Below, in pieces: positions 25,766-37,532 of a stretch of DNA of 64,000 nucleotides; position 1 is the first letter of the stretch; every line of letters starts with the position of its first letter. This DNA is from Metallyticus violacea (taxonomy: Eukaryota; Arthropoda; Insecta; Mantodea; Metallyticidae). The stretch covers positions 311,320,512-311,384,511 of the forward strand of contig CM060846.1 of the NCBI GenBank assembly GCA_030762175.1. Reading direction: 5' to 3'. The translations under genes were made by a program, and so were the position numbers. The notes under the pieces are model-generated. The model did not search any database, was not told the DNA's origin, and saw only the letters and a list, made by a program, of their open reading frames with translations.

Positions 25766-27528
25766 TATGAAAGGAAAGCACTTCTTCAATGCAAAACCTG
25801 GAGAAAACGCAAAGAATCTGAGGTGTTTGAGTCACAAGGGTTGGGAGAAAAACGCAAATGAGTTTCTTCCGTGTACGATTAGCGTCAAATTGTTGGTACA
25901 CCACTAAAATAAGAGGCTAAAGCTAATAGACTTCGTGTGTGTGCATGCATTGCAATAATCCATGAGCTCTACTTAAGACGTTTTATCGGGCGGCGTCCAC
26001 TTTATTCTCACTCTAGATGCAACAATAATATAATGGCGTGTTCACTATCCTGTTCTAATTGCCTCTGATTAATGACTTCCGATATTAGACTGCTACATGG
26101 GATGAACACGCCTTTCTTTTTCCTCTCTGACTTGCTGTCTCTTTCTCTTTGTGTTCTGTTTGTATGTCACGGATCCGATCACCGGATGCGACACCTACAT
26201 CGTTTTTATTCATGTTGTTACTGTTCTTAAATAACACATACACCAAGTTCGTGATACAGGTGCATTGAGTCCCCCTTAAAATCTACGTCACGCTGAATGT
26301 AAAATCATTCTACGGGGGAAAGAATGTGCAATTTAATTTTACTTGCAATTTTGGCCGTGTTCTTTTCGTTCTGTAATGCAGCATATATGTTTATGAAAGA
26401 TAATTAAATCTAATGACTGCTGAATGGGAATAATTGAAAACAGTACATAAAGTACAGGTGAAGAGGTTAGTTTCTAATTAACATACGATTTAAATCGTAT
26501 AATTTCAAAAATTACCTCGTAGATAATTATATAATGAATTCGAAGTCATTTAAGGGATTTACGACACTCGGTAATGAAATGTGCTCTCTGAATGCTCAAA
26601 AACAAAAATAAACCAACAAATGGCTGCGTAATTATAGAGTCCTCTTTGTGATTGAGAAGTCCATTAACTCTCTAGGTATGCAGTTATTACCGCTGTTTCA
26701 TTACCCTCTTCTGCCTTACAATAAATGCTTACAGCCTACCTTCTTTGGATTCAATTCCAGTAGGAGAAATGCACTTCGACACCTTTAAAAGCTGCGCTTA
26801 ATGATATGAATGTCTAAAGTCACATCATCCGAAGAAAATTAACTTCTGTATCTCCGCCTGGGTCTTTAAGATGCAATATTTCCCCGGCGGGAGCGGAAAA
26901 ATAATAGAAAATAATAATAAAAAAAAAAACGTCGGGTAAGCGCACCAGTAACAGTACCTACTGTGTTACAACCTTAAGCTCTTTCCATTTCAGTTTGTTA
27001 AACAGTTCTGAAAATTTTAGCATCAGGATGATAAAATTGAAAATTATCTTTACAATAAAAGTTTTCGTGGCTCTTTCCTGACTGCAGGAAATATCTATTA
27101 GCTACTTTCATGGATATTTGCAAAAGCGGTTTTTTATTTTTACTTTTGCCATTTGGTAACAAAGTTGCAGAAAAATTAGGTTTCATTGCTAAAACAAATA
27201 CACATTAATGAAATAAATAAAATATAATAGCGCTTTAGACCCTTTCATTTCGGTGAAACAAATGCCTGGATTTCAATCACTTCAAAAATACTTAAGAAAC
27301 AACGCACACTTAGAAAAAATCTTGTATATCTAAACAAATTTTAAAACTGAATAAATACTGATGTTTTATTCGTTTGTCTACCTATCAGTTACTATAGCAG
27401 TAAATTATTATAAGTCATTATGTTTATTTAACTTGGAATATTGTTAGTGCGTAAATAGTTGTTTTTAATAAAGGTGTCAAGCCAGTTTTGTATTGGGAGA
27501 AAATTAAGAAATATTTTGTTAATTGAAA
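25766..27528. other. No recognisable gene
   Basis: Nothing identified. The minus-strand frame at 26998-27186 has no motif. Confidence 0.45.
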
Positions 27529-27961
27529 AGAATGCTCAAGAAGACTTAACTCGCGATGAAATGTTTATAGCGATTGGAATAGTTAGCAATGATGGAACAC
27601 AAGATGATACCACTAGGGCTCTAAATATCGAAAGGGGGGTTATATGCAGGATGCGGAGGCCATATAAAAATTTGGCAATCTAGAAGAGCAACATCGAGAT
27701 AAACCAAGGTTTACAACTGCTGCATAAAATAGGTTTCTGTGCCTAGAGAAAAGAGGTCAATTATTATCATTAAGAATTATTAGAAAGAAACTGCACTAAA
27801 GAGTACTTCATTTCGAACGTCAGATAAGGTGTCAAATCGGGTACGTCGTATTGCATGGTGGCGGTAGCATGTCAATTGAAAACTATGAAGTCAGTCTCTT
27901 CATCACGATTAAGGTCCCCGTCCAGATTCCAGGAGTAAACAACAGGTAACGAAGAAAGACT

Positions 27962-27974
27962 GAGGCATATAAAT
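27962..27974 (+). repeat. Target-site duplication, left copy
   Basis: GAGGCATATAAAT, matching GAGGCATGTAAAT at 28274-28286 in 12 of 13 positions. The two copies bracket the SINE. Confidence 0.85.
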
Positions 27975-28273
27975 TTGATTGTTGATTTGTTTTATTTGCG
28001 GACGCTCTTTAACATCTCAGGTCATCAGCGTCCCATTCTATGCAGGGAGTGAAATGGCGACAGATTTTGCTCAGAGGCCTTTCTTTCAGGTTTGAGGTTC
28101 TTTTTCGTGCCGTAAATGTACGACACGGGACCCACGGCTTTACTTCCCTTCCGAAGGAAGCCATAGTTAGGATTTTTACGCCCGAAAAAAATCCATCGCT
28201 CCTGGTGGGGTTTGAGCCCGCGATCTTGGGTTTAGAAGGCAAGTATGGTTACCACTACACCACCAGGACCGAC
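27975..28273 (-). mobile_element. SINE-A, complete tRNA-derived SINE
   Basis: Minus-strand element of about 299 bp. From its 5' end (28273) it begins GTCGGTCCTGGTGGTGTAG. An RNA polymerase III A-box lies at 28261-28247 (GGTGTAGTGGTAACC) and a B-box at 28221-28207 (GCGGGCTCAAACCCC), spaced as in a tRNA gene; the head looks tRNA-derived but is not a folding tRNA. The body contains a block around CTTCGGAAGGGAAGTAAAGC and CGTGGGTCCCGTGT followed by a GGCACGAAAAAGAACC stretch. I remember this kind of block from SINEs of many invertebrates, so it may be a conserved SINE core. The 3' end is A-rich with a CAAATCAACAATCAAA tail. A 13-bp target-site duplication (one mismatch) flanks it. Frames read through it on either strand are not genes. 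Confidence 0.9.
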
Positions 28274-28286
28274 GAGGCATGTAAAT
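28274..28286 (+). repeat. Target-site duplication, right copy
   Basis: GAGGCATGTAAAT, partner of 27962-27974. It restarts the interrupted Tc1-like sequence. Confidence 0.85.
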
Positions 28287-28429
28287 GTTCAAGCAGGTAA
28301 CATAATGGTTTATGGAGAAGTAATGACAAACACAAGAACAGATCTCGTTTTGATCCGTGCGACAATGAATGCAAACATGCCCTGGATTCCTGCATAAGCC
28401 TGAAAATTCCAAAGCACATAATGCAGTGT

Positions 28430-28446
28430 GTGTGTGTGTGTGTGTG
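28430..28446. repeat. (GT)n microsatellite
   Basis: Eight GT units inside the Tc1-like pseudogene. Confidence 0.8.
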
Positions 28447-28725
28447 CCTAGATGGCTAGAAAGACACACTGCTTCAGTACCAGAGAGGCCTGTTCAGTCC
28501 CTAACCCAAACATAATCCATCCAGCAGCTATGAGATACCTTTCTACAGAGTTTTGGAGGATTCTGGAAACATCAAGACGTTAACATTATCACTGGCAGAA
28601 TATCAAACAAGATGACATTCTTCATCGCCGTTCCAAAGAGGTGTCTAGCAGTGCTTAATGCAAGAGGTGGCGGCACAAACCACTCATTTCGCAAGCACCA
28701 TGAAAACTGGATAAAAAAGGCCATT

Positions 28726-31700
28726 TTACATATTTTTGTGGTTGTATGTTAAGATTTTTAACATTAGAAAACTATTATTTTCTTGAAGAAGAATTCAATT
28801 TTGGTTTTGTGGACTATTGTGTAATATTATCAGTTAAGTATTGTAAATATTGTTTACAGAACTTTACAATGGGATTCTTTCCTAATTATTTGAATATAAG
28901 TAAAGTGTGTTGTTCCTGAGAAAGTATTTATGCATTCGTCATTCTATCATTTAATCTGACTTAATCCTAAAAATGGAACTAAAATATTTTACTGCACACG
29001 ATTCTCCATTTATACTTCTTTTTTTTTCTTCTGAAAAACAGTTTGCACTATTTTAATAAGTTATTTTCTACTCTTTAATTCACAGAGTGTTGGGAAACTC
29101 CCAGAGAATCAGTGTAATATGTCTTAGTTTCTAAACATTCGTACATAACTTTCCTCTGCAGTTCCATGAACTAGATAACAGCGCATTAGTACTCTAATCT
29201 AAAGATCTATGGCTCGAATTTTGATCTAAAATTAACATTCGTTACCATAGAAAGCATGACCATTCTCTGTTTATGAATTAATTAAAATTGGAAATATATA
29301 TACAATCAATTAGTAGAATTTGCTTGAAATTAATCTTCTTTACAGTGAATTCCTTTTACTATTCAAATTGTGGCACTGGTAAAGAGATGGCCTGGCTGTC
29401 TTAAGACGGATCTCTGAGGTAAACCAAACGAGTTTGGGTTATATCAGCGGTCAGTGTCAACAATTTCAACTTCATAACAATGTTAGTTACCTATGAGAAT
29501 ACACCGGATTCATATATCATTACGCCTTCCAGGTCCCATTTTTGTTTATTTTCTTTGTTCTCCCTTCCTCTTACTTCCATTTGCGACTCATTCTGATGTC
29601 ATCTACTTGACCATGCATCACAAAATGTAAAACTGCGTTTTAAGCATCGCACAAATACACATGCTGGAAGGGAACATGGTGTCATATAAGCTGGCATACA
29701 GTTAAATAAGGGGAACATTAAGTGTAAATACGTTTTTTTCTATCTCTTAATAGTTTTGGAAAATATATTTTTTCTCTTTCTCTCCAAACATAGATGATTA
29801 AGTTAAAATGTTAGAATGCACCAATTACAAATACTCAGAAAGCATTTATTTCAATAACTTTACTGCGAAAACAAGTTTATAACTAGCTTCACTTTTTAAA
29901 GTCTTCGTTTATATAAACGCTATGACAACAATACTACGTTCAGTGATGTCAGTTTTAATTTTCCGAACCCAAATGATTTACATAAAACACTTCAGCTAAA
30001 TTTACGCAACAACTTTTCGAGTTATGAAACATTAGCAAAGGACATTGTTTTATTTTTGATTATCCAAAATATTTACAATCGGAGCTTATGGTTTTTTATG
30101 CATTAGTATATCCCAATACATGAAAGAAACATAACGCAGAAATTAATTATTTGGCTAAACAACACGCCAAAGGCAAAAATGATATTAGAACATTTTATAT
30201 TTTGGCCGGCCTACGCCGTATTTTAAATAAAGTTCCCTGCAGTACGTTGAAATAGAAATCCATGCTCTGACTTTAGATGCCACATTTCCTATCTTTATGT
30301 GATTTAAATATCTTGTACTGCAGGGGGGCTTGCCATATTTAAAACACGTTATTGACCTCATTATTTCATTGAAACCTTTGAGAGATGCACATAAGATGAA
30401 ATAATTACTAGTAAAAACATTTTTCGCAATTTATAGGAAAAATGATAGTTCCACAGCTATTCACCAGAAGTACGTAAAGGAAGTTCATTATTTTGTAAAT
30501 ATCCTATGATATTTCAATTCATAAACAAGGTTAAGTATACCGTATACCTTGCACAAACGCGTGCGTTGTTAATATGCCTGCAGTTTATTGCAACAGCAAA
30601 TATCTTGTAGAAAAATGGGAGCTTTGAATTTATTGGCTTTTAACTACTTAAACACCATAAATCATTATTCTCTTCAAAATAGCGGAAAGCCTTGTCTGTT
30701 AGTATTTCCATTTATTATAATATGAAGTCTTGTTTTATTAAGTGCTTGGCAGGATTATTGATTATTATGGCACTAAAGATAACCATCAACAATGTAAAAA
30801 GGAATAAATCATGTACGTGTGTGATTATCGTGTTCCCTGCTACATACAAATATATGCCTCATGCTATAAAGTATGATTAAACATCTGCAAGATGAGCTTG
30901 GCTGTTAAAATGGTGAACTAAGGAAACTTACTCTAAATATTTGCTGCGTGATTTACAGGCCGTGGGGGTATACTGAACGCCCATGGATGGGGATGGGGAT
31001 GCGGGTGAAGGGAGAGATTATGACTTTTCTAGGGCGGAACGCCACGTAATTTATGAAAGAATTAGGAAACATCCCTAGCGCGGCCCACCCAACTCAGGCC
31101 CTTAACCTATGCCCGGATCCACACACTAATAAAAGCACATTAACGGCATGGAAGGGTAGGATAAGGTAAATGAATCAGTTACGAGCGCACACCACCTAAT
31201 ACGTTTGCTTTGTTCTAATCCTAACATCACATACCCTGTATACACTGGAGCTGCTGTGCAGTAATTAAGTTAACTTATTGCAATCTCTCTTTCTCAAATC
31301 AAAGTAAATATAAAATGTTGTTTTATAAATAATATCACTAGAAATTCCATTCACCTACCATGAATGCTTAGGAGCTCAAATTGCCCATTTGTACACAAGT
31401 ATTTAATTGATGTATAAGGGCATGCAAACTCAAGAGGTCGTAACACTGGGTTGTTTTCAATGTTGCCTTGCCTACGTGGTGATAAGGCAATTTACTGCTT
31501 AAAATTATAAACAACATTTTTGAAACTACGGTGAATTGGCACTTGCGTTGAGAATGTTGTATATATGGTTTGGTTAGTTTAGATTTGACCGAACAAGCTC
31601 AAGCAACTGGACCGTTCCGGACGCTCTGTCGGGGTAATAACTCCTTAAATTATTAAAAAAATTCACATGTTAATGAATCGATCATAGACCGAGGGGGGGG

Positions 31701-31794
31701 GGTTGTTGTAACTGTAGGTATTTCTGCAAATCAGATGCACAGTATTTTGTACATGAAAAAGATATCTGCATGATGGATGCCACATTTGCTAGTG
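28726..31794. other. No gene; one GC-rich block
   Basis: AT-rich throughout except about 30950-31150, which is markedly GC-richer and has a short GGGGATGGGGATG internal repeat. No coding frame, tRNA box or inverted repeat was recognised there. It may be an unidentified inserted repeat. Confidence 0.4.
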
Positions 31795-32325
31795 TTTAAC
31801 CAGAAAAGATAAGTTGTCACTTCCGTACACAATTTAGTGCATTTTAAAAGCAATCCAAGCGAATTTAGGAAGCGGTATGTGACAGTCGACGGAAAACAAT
31901 GCAGTGAATTGCAACCGGAAAAAGCGCTCTGAAGAAGGCAAAAATAATTCCCTCAGCCGGAAAGGTGATGATTGGGATTACCACGGCGTAATTTTCATTG
32001 ATTATAAACTGCGAATATGGCGCTATGCTATATATCACGCGATCCAGAAGAGTTGTCTCCATTTGACGAAGAAAAGAGCCCTGTTCCATTACGATAGTGA
32101 GCGAGCGCACAAAACTGCGATTGCGACACCAAAACTATTGCACTTATGATACGAAGTCATTCTTAATTTCCCTCTATTCTTAGACTACATGAAGAGGTTT
32201 CATCCTACAAAAATGCATATTTTGCAGAGCTGAATAAATCGCATTTTACGCATGGAATAAACAAATTAGAAAATCTTTGGAATAAATTATATATTCGATT
32301 GGAAATTATGTTGAGAAATAGATTT
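31795..32325 (+). pseudogene. mariner transposase remnant, catalytic and C-terminal part
   Basis: Plus-strand blocks follow the second two-thirds of a mariner transposase. VHFKSNPSEFRKRYVTVDGK (about 31836-31895) is the region of the first catalytic Asp; the Asp is kept but the E-T-W that follows it is lost. Then come DYHGVIFIDY (about 31976-32008), LTKKRALFHYDSERAHKTAI (about 32062-32120, second catalytic Asp present) and, after a frame change and loss of the third catalytic block, HEEVSSYKNAYFAELNKSHF and NKLENLWNKLYIRL (about 32191-32300), the typical C-terminus. The N-terminal DNA-binding half is absent. The spacing up to the C-terminus is close to that of intact elements apart from the deletion around 32150-32185. 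Non-functional. Confidence 0.85.
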
Positions 32326-32599
32326 TTTTTTAAAAAAAGTTCTCTTCTTTATACTTGCACGTGTATGCTAATAAACTCTTCTTAGTTTCCTGTATTTGTG
32401 TCTGAAACGTGCTTTACTCGTTATAGTTCTCTTTGTATTAGAGGAGTGCATTGTTAAATGGCTTATACAGCGGATAAAAGTGTATTATGAAGTTGATTGT
32501 TGATATTACAAGGGAAAAGTTTTAAGACTCGGAACCTATGGACTCCTGGGCTAGAATTTTTTATGCAACAGAAATGATCCATTCTTACAAATTATTAGT
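32326..32599. other. Spacer between two mariner remnants
   Basis: No motif recognised. It may contain the decayed 3' terminus of the first mariner and the decayed 5' end of the second; I could not identify terminal repeats. Confidence 0.35.
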
Positions 32600-33045
32600 T
32601 CGACCAATATAAGAGGGGACGACAGTCTCTTAAAAACAAAGAGAAGAGTGGTAGGCTAACACCTGTAGTGACCGAAGAAAACACCTCACGTGTGGGACAA
32701 AGGATCAGAGAATATCCAAGGATGAGCTACGAGGTTTCAGAGGATCAGATAGCCAGATGTCCTGCAATTTTTCATGAATACCTACCTACGAGTGACACAT
32801 GCACCGAAATGTAGAAACTCTACTGGGTATCAACTGCTTCAAGGTTCAACATGGGGAGTCTCGGCGCGTATCTGAAGATAAAACTTGGATCTATCAATTT
32901 GCTCCTGAAACCAAAGTGCCAGTCTTTAATCCTGGTGTTTGGAGCTATCCAGTCATCTATGAGTATAAAAACGGCAATGAGTGCAGGAAAGAAAATATAG
33001 TACACTGCCAACATAGCGCCGAAAAAAAACTGTTAACGCATTAAC
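32600..33045 (+). pseudogene. mariner transposase remnant, N-terminal to first catalytic block
   Basis: A 60-codon stretch from about 32619 reads GRQSLKNKEKSGRL, VVTEENTSRVGQRI and then FHEYLP, the linker and second helix-turn-helix of a mariner transposase. After a frame change, 32799-33044 contains SEDKTWIYQFAPETK (about 32872-32917), where the first catalytic Asp is present within a degraded T-G-D-E-T-W box. It then decays towards ENIVHC. It overlaps in alignment with the remnant at 31795-32325 at the first catalytic block, so the two are different copies. The C-terminal half is missing. Confidence 0.8.
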
Positions 33046-35040
33046 GTTGCGGTCATATGTAAAGTTAGCAGTTTTTTTCTAATTCTAACACCTTGACGGC
33101 TTTAGCTATTTCAACAATAGGTCCTTTTCCTATTCAAACATTTTTAGGATACATTTGCACAATTTTTTTTCAGATTGTTCGTTCGCTGTTCCGATATAGT
33201 TGTTCGTTGCGGCATGTGCCTCAGCAGTATCTGCAATACTTGCGCTCACACTACCACATTTTTCTTCTCTCTTCTCACATACTAAAACCAGATTAGAACT
33301 TCGTATACTTCGGTATAACAACTACGATTGTCTGAAGCATACTAACCCCAGGGTGATATTGCACCGCTGGTGTTTAGTTCACGTGCAATTAATGTATTTA
33401 GTGTGTTTACGATTCTCACGCTTGCTTATGTCACTGGTGCTCGATGAAATGAACAAGGCGTAACTGCACCCGAGTGATAAGCTGACATATCAAAAGGCTG
33501 ACTGTCTGTTGCTAATGTTATGAACGCGCCAGAGCTTTGCATTTTTATATGATTGGCTTTGAAGCATACTGCACACATTGCTCTCATTGCCAAAATTAAG
33601 TTCTCTTTAGTAAGTTTAAGTGCGGGTTACATCCAACTGCTAAACCTATCAATCGCAAACAACTCTCGGTTTTTTTAGTAAATATAATTAAAATTAAGCA
33701 TAAAAATAAGTGTAACTCTAATTTTAGCATGTGGTTAAAGCTGAATTGTTCATTTCGCTTTAACAAAACTAGATGTAAATTTGCCCCTGGATGGCAAAAT
33801 TAATTACACGTTTCAAAAATGACTGCACAGTTTCCTATTACAAGCCCGTGTATTGTGTTTGACATCAGCACATGTCTTGTTACCTGTGCACCTCATTTAC
33901 CTTTCTTGACACCGGACAGATTTCATATATAACTGCAACACCTTGCAGATAATTGACGAAGGAAATATAACATTTTTGGAGTGCTACAACAGCACTAAAC
34001 AGAAGACTATCGTGTTGAAAACAAAACACTTTATAATATATAAGCCTACTCCTAAGACTACAGTAGTTTGTTATAGCTCCGCTAACGGCATGTGCGCTAA
34101 GCGTTGGAAGGAAAGCGTGTTCAGTTTCTCCACTCTTTGGTGACAGTAACAAATAAGTTCAATATGTGTATAAAAGAATTAAAATAGGTGAAGTCATAGA
34201 TTCTTTATTACATTACAATAATACTCCAAAAATATATTTGTGTCCCTTAAAATCAATTACAATAATAATATAATAAAATATAATTAAAAATTTAATTTAT
34301 GTTTTGTCAGTACCTATGTGTAGTTTATTTCCATCTTTCATCTTCCCTTAAGTCCTATTTTCATACGGGTAATCCCCTTCATTGTATTTTCCTAATTCTC
34401 GTGACTTTTGCGAAATAGAAATAAAAATTAATGTCATATGCAAATACTTATACAAAACTAGTAAATTATATACATATTTTTGTTATATATACATTATTAT
34501 TATACTTATTATGCTATAAAAATTCTAACAATATTTAAATACCCTAGGTCAACAATACTATATGTTGTCCTATTATGACTTTGCAGTCTTGTAAATGAAT
34601 CCCCTCAATCAGGGTATTTTTTATTTATTTTAGGTAATTTTCGTTTGTAGACTTTTGTAATCAGTTTACACGTGCGTTATAAAGATTATTCAAATGACAT
34701 AAATGATCTTACAAACTGCACAATTGTTTTTATATCACAATGAATCTTCTTGCGTTATTTTTAATTTTGGAACAAATTTTGTTTTTAATTAGTAGCATAT
34801 TTCTTTAATTAAATAATGTGTTACGCAGTCTAATTTGTTACTGTTAAATAGTTGTGCAAAATCTAAACATATTTAACTGGGTTCTCGCGTGCAATGTCGG
34901 CTAAACATGAAACGTTAATTTTTAGGTATAGACTAGCACACAATATAGATGGTTATAATCTACACGTGGATTAAAATGTCAGGAAGAGATGCAGGACATA
35001 TAGGGAGGCCAGAAATCTGAGTAGGTGATTCCAGGAATGA
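33046..35040. other. No recognisable gene
   Basis: Overlapping short ORFs on both strands at 33093-33463 and 33880-34152 have no motif. AT-rich low-complexity sequence at 34240-34520. Confidence 0.45.
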
Positions 35041-35325
35041 ATTAATTAATTAATGGAATTTAACACACGTTTTTTGCTACAGAGGCACCACAGACGATGG
35101 ACACTGGTGATACATGAAATGAAATGATATATTGGGAAAGGATTTATTTTTAAGGAAGCAATCGTTCCAGGCCTAATTTTAGGGTACCTCCCCGGCATTT
35201 GCCATTTATGAGAATTGAGAAAAACCTGGAAAAAACCTCAGTCAGGGAGGACGGTCCTGGTGGTATTCGAACCCAGACCTCCCGCTCTCGAAGTGCCTTA
35301 ACGACCTCGGCCACCCGTGACGGTG
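35041..35325 (-). mobile_element. SINE-B, near full length
   Basis: Minus-strand tRNA-derived SINE, closely similar to the copy at 40666-40947. The head at higher coordinates reads GGGTGGCCGAGGTCGTTAAG (A-box region), and a B-box GGGTTCGAATACC lies at 35274-35262. The body shares the TCAGGGAGGACGGTCC, CCATTTATGAGAA, CCAGGCCTAA and GAAATGAAATGATATATTGG blocks. The 3' end is an ATTA tandem tail at 35038-35055. A frame of 85 codons crossing it on the minus strand is a shadow of the SINE. I found no convincing target-site duplication. Confidence 0.85.
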
Positions 35326-37224
35326 ACATCAAATGAGGAGCTATGTTGGGGTTCTCACTGCTTAACCTGAGCCTTAACTGGTGATGCTTTATTTTCATCA
35401 TATCCATTAACAGTGCACCTTGCCATAGTTGTTTCTGTGTTTGTGCCTTCAGTTACCATTCCTATACGGCCGCACTAGCGTCATGACAAGATAGAGGAGA
35501 AGGCACTAATAGGAGCGGATGTAAACACTTCGCAGCACTTTCACCAAAATGGACAAACGTAAAATAACTACGATGAGAATGCATGTCGCGCAAGGCGCAC
35601 TCCTAACCTCCACAGCGAATTATCAGAAGTACATGAACCAGTGGTAGATTTCACTTATAACAACTCGCCCCGCAATAGCGACTCTTAGTAAAATCCGAAT
35701 AAAATTGTCACACAGTATAAAGAACCAGACTTTGGTTCCGAATCTGCTCAAAACATACTGGGTAATATGAACGACACTCACTCAGCTCTTAATATTTTTA
35801 AATAGGTGGTCTAAAACCGGATTTATGCAATTTAGTTCTCAAATGTCGGAAAGAAAATCATTTGATGATCCACCAAAACTTGAAGTATTATGTGCGACCT
35901 CTATAGTTTCGGTGGCACTCCAACATTCGTTTTGAAAACTCTCCATCAAAGTCAGCAGATTCCTAGTCAACAGATGCACAATCATTTTCACAGCAGTTGT
36001 CTGATTTAGATTGTTAAAACACACCGTCCTATAGTCCAACCCACAAATGTGCAATAGCATTCAAGTTAAGAAAGTTTCCTGGCCAAGCACTCCATGTATT
36101 ATAAATTTTCTCTAATTTTCTTCATTTTGACTAGCAGTATGTACTTTTGCATCGTATTGCATAGGAATTCCAAGTGGGAAGTGAGTGTTGTCACTTCCTT
36201 ACTTCGAATTTGAATGTCTTCAGAAAAACCCTGTTCCTTCACTACATTTCTTATTTCTGTCAGCTGATTCATGCACAAATAGGTCGGCCACATCTCTCAG
36301 CGCATGTGAAGTTGCCATCTTCCTTGTGTTTCTGTCGAATTCAACTGATCTCTTTGAGTTACATGCCAGAGAGATAGAGACATTTCTTTTTCTTTACAGT
36401 AACTGACTGTTAAATTCGTAAAAATCTTCATATTGAGTTCCAAACATTAGCCCTTTAGTATTATGACAATTTTAAATTTTCGTTTACATCTGTGTGTGAA
36501 AAAAAAATAGGAATGTCTCAGAGATGAAGAAAAATTAAAGTGCTCTTCAAATGTATCTTGTTTATGCAATACAATAATGGTACGAAGAATAGAGTAGTTT
36601 AATGTATCAGAACTGCGCCGTATTATAAGTAATGATACTTTTTATGTTCTACAAATCCATGCAAAACATGAAAGACAAAAGCACAAGTACTGTTGCCAAA
36701 GTTCTTGGATTCGTCGTTAACAAAATAATTAGTTACTGTCAGAGTACACATAGACATTAAAAAACATTAAAATTGTAGATTCCTGTCTAGCTCAATTATC
36801 CCCATGAGGTTTATAACCTGATATTCATCAACTTCTTAAAATGCTACCATTCTATCAGTTCCGAGACACGTAAATTAATGTTCCAAATGAGAATTGAAAT
36901 ACTTTGAAATGTACTAAAAACTAAGGAAAAATCATTTGATATATTTTAGTTTATTGCTCTTTGATTCAGAATAATGCAAATATTTTTGAGTAAAACTGCC
37001 ATATTTCATTTACTTTTTATTGTGCTTTCCATCATATCACAGAGAGCATCTAGTTATTTTAATTCAAGCATATTATTTCCATTGATATTCACTGTCAATA
37101 ATTTATGCAAAATGTATTGCATACAGTCAATTCTAACTTTGAATGACAATGTATAAGGTCGAAATAACTAATTAACTAAAGCCTTAATAAATAATCACGG
37201 AGATCTATTACAAATGCTGTAAAG
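35326..37224. other. No recognisable gene
   Basis: The minus-strand frames 35839-36060 and 36099-36293 run almost end to end in the same direction and might be parts of one decayed coding sequence, but I recognise no motif. The block 35460-35720 is slightly GC-richer. Confidence 0.35.
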
Positions 37225-37532
37225 CAGCGGTTTCCAAACTTCTTGCATGCAAGACATTTATTGGAGGCCCCTCCATTCACTTCCTTGCTTAATAATTATT
37301 ACTCTGCAAGCTTGCGTGCAACCTTCATCTATTCAATCACAATAGCCATTGTTGCGCTACTGTATAACCGATTAAAATAATCATAATGCAATAGTTAGTT
37401 AAACATTCTTAATAAGAACGGAAGTAAAAATGGATACGTTTTTAAATAAAAGTACTTTCCCATATCCACAGCGACCCCCCAGATAGAATCCAGCGCCCCC
37501 CTTAATGGTTCCGACCCACGTTTGAAAATCTG
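37225..37532. mobile_element. hAT-type MITE
   Basis: A 308-bp non-coding element. The left end starts CAGCGGTTTCCAAACTT and the right end, reverse-complemented, starts CAGATTTTCAAACGTGG: imperfect terminal inverted repeats of the CAG-x-G-G-TT-CCAAA type known from hAT elements. The interior ends with C-rich words (GCGACCCCCCAG, GCGCCCCCCTT) typical of hAT-like ends in animals. Flanking 8-mers CTGTAAAG (37217-37224) and CCATAAAG (37533-37540) agree at 6 of 8 positions. The left one fits the hAT target preference nTnnnnAn. It has no coding capacity, so it must have moved with transposase from elsewhere. Confidence 0.7.

Larger units (their letters stand above)
27529..28725 (+). pseudogene. Tc1-like transposase pseudogene split by a SINE
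   Basis: A decayed Tc1-type transposase read on the plus strand. Visible blocks in order: LTRDEMFIAIGI and LNIERGVICRMRR (about 27545-27665, first helix-turn-helix), KPRFTTAA and NRFLCLEKRGQLLSLR in another frame (about 27700-27770), a very poor match to the first catalytic region before 27960, then, beyond an inserted SINE, NIMVYGEV (relatives: V-M-V-W-G-G-I) with TRTDLVLI and MNAN (about 28300-28390), and finally PKRCLAVLNARGGGTNH (about 28633-28683), the C-terminal A-R-G-G-H-T-x-Y signature. The two halves are interrupted by the minus-strand SINE at 27975-28273 with a clear target-site duplication. A (GT)n tract has expanded at 28430-28446 where the second catalytic region would lie. No functional triad can be read. 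The family call is supported by several well-ordered blocks. Confidence 0.85.

Noticed and set aside
28009..28469. Three frames of 77-97 codons on both strands
   Set aside because: They lie within or across the SINE-A insertion and the (GT)n tract; the RNA polymerase III boxes and target duplications explain the sequence.
35150..35407. 85-codon minus-strand frame with a REREVWVRIPPGPSS segment
   Set aside because: It is a translation of the SINE-B head; the same peptide arises from the copy at 40769-40984.
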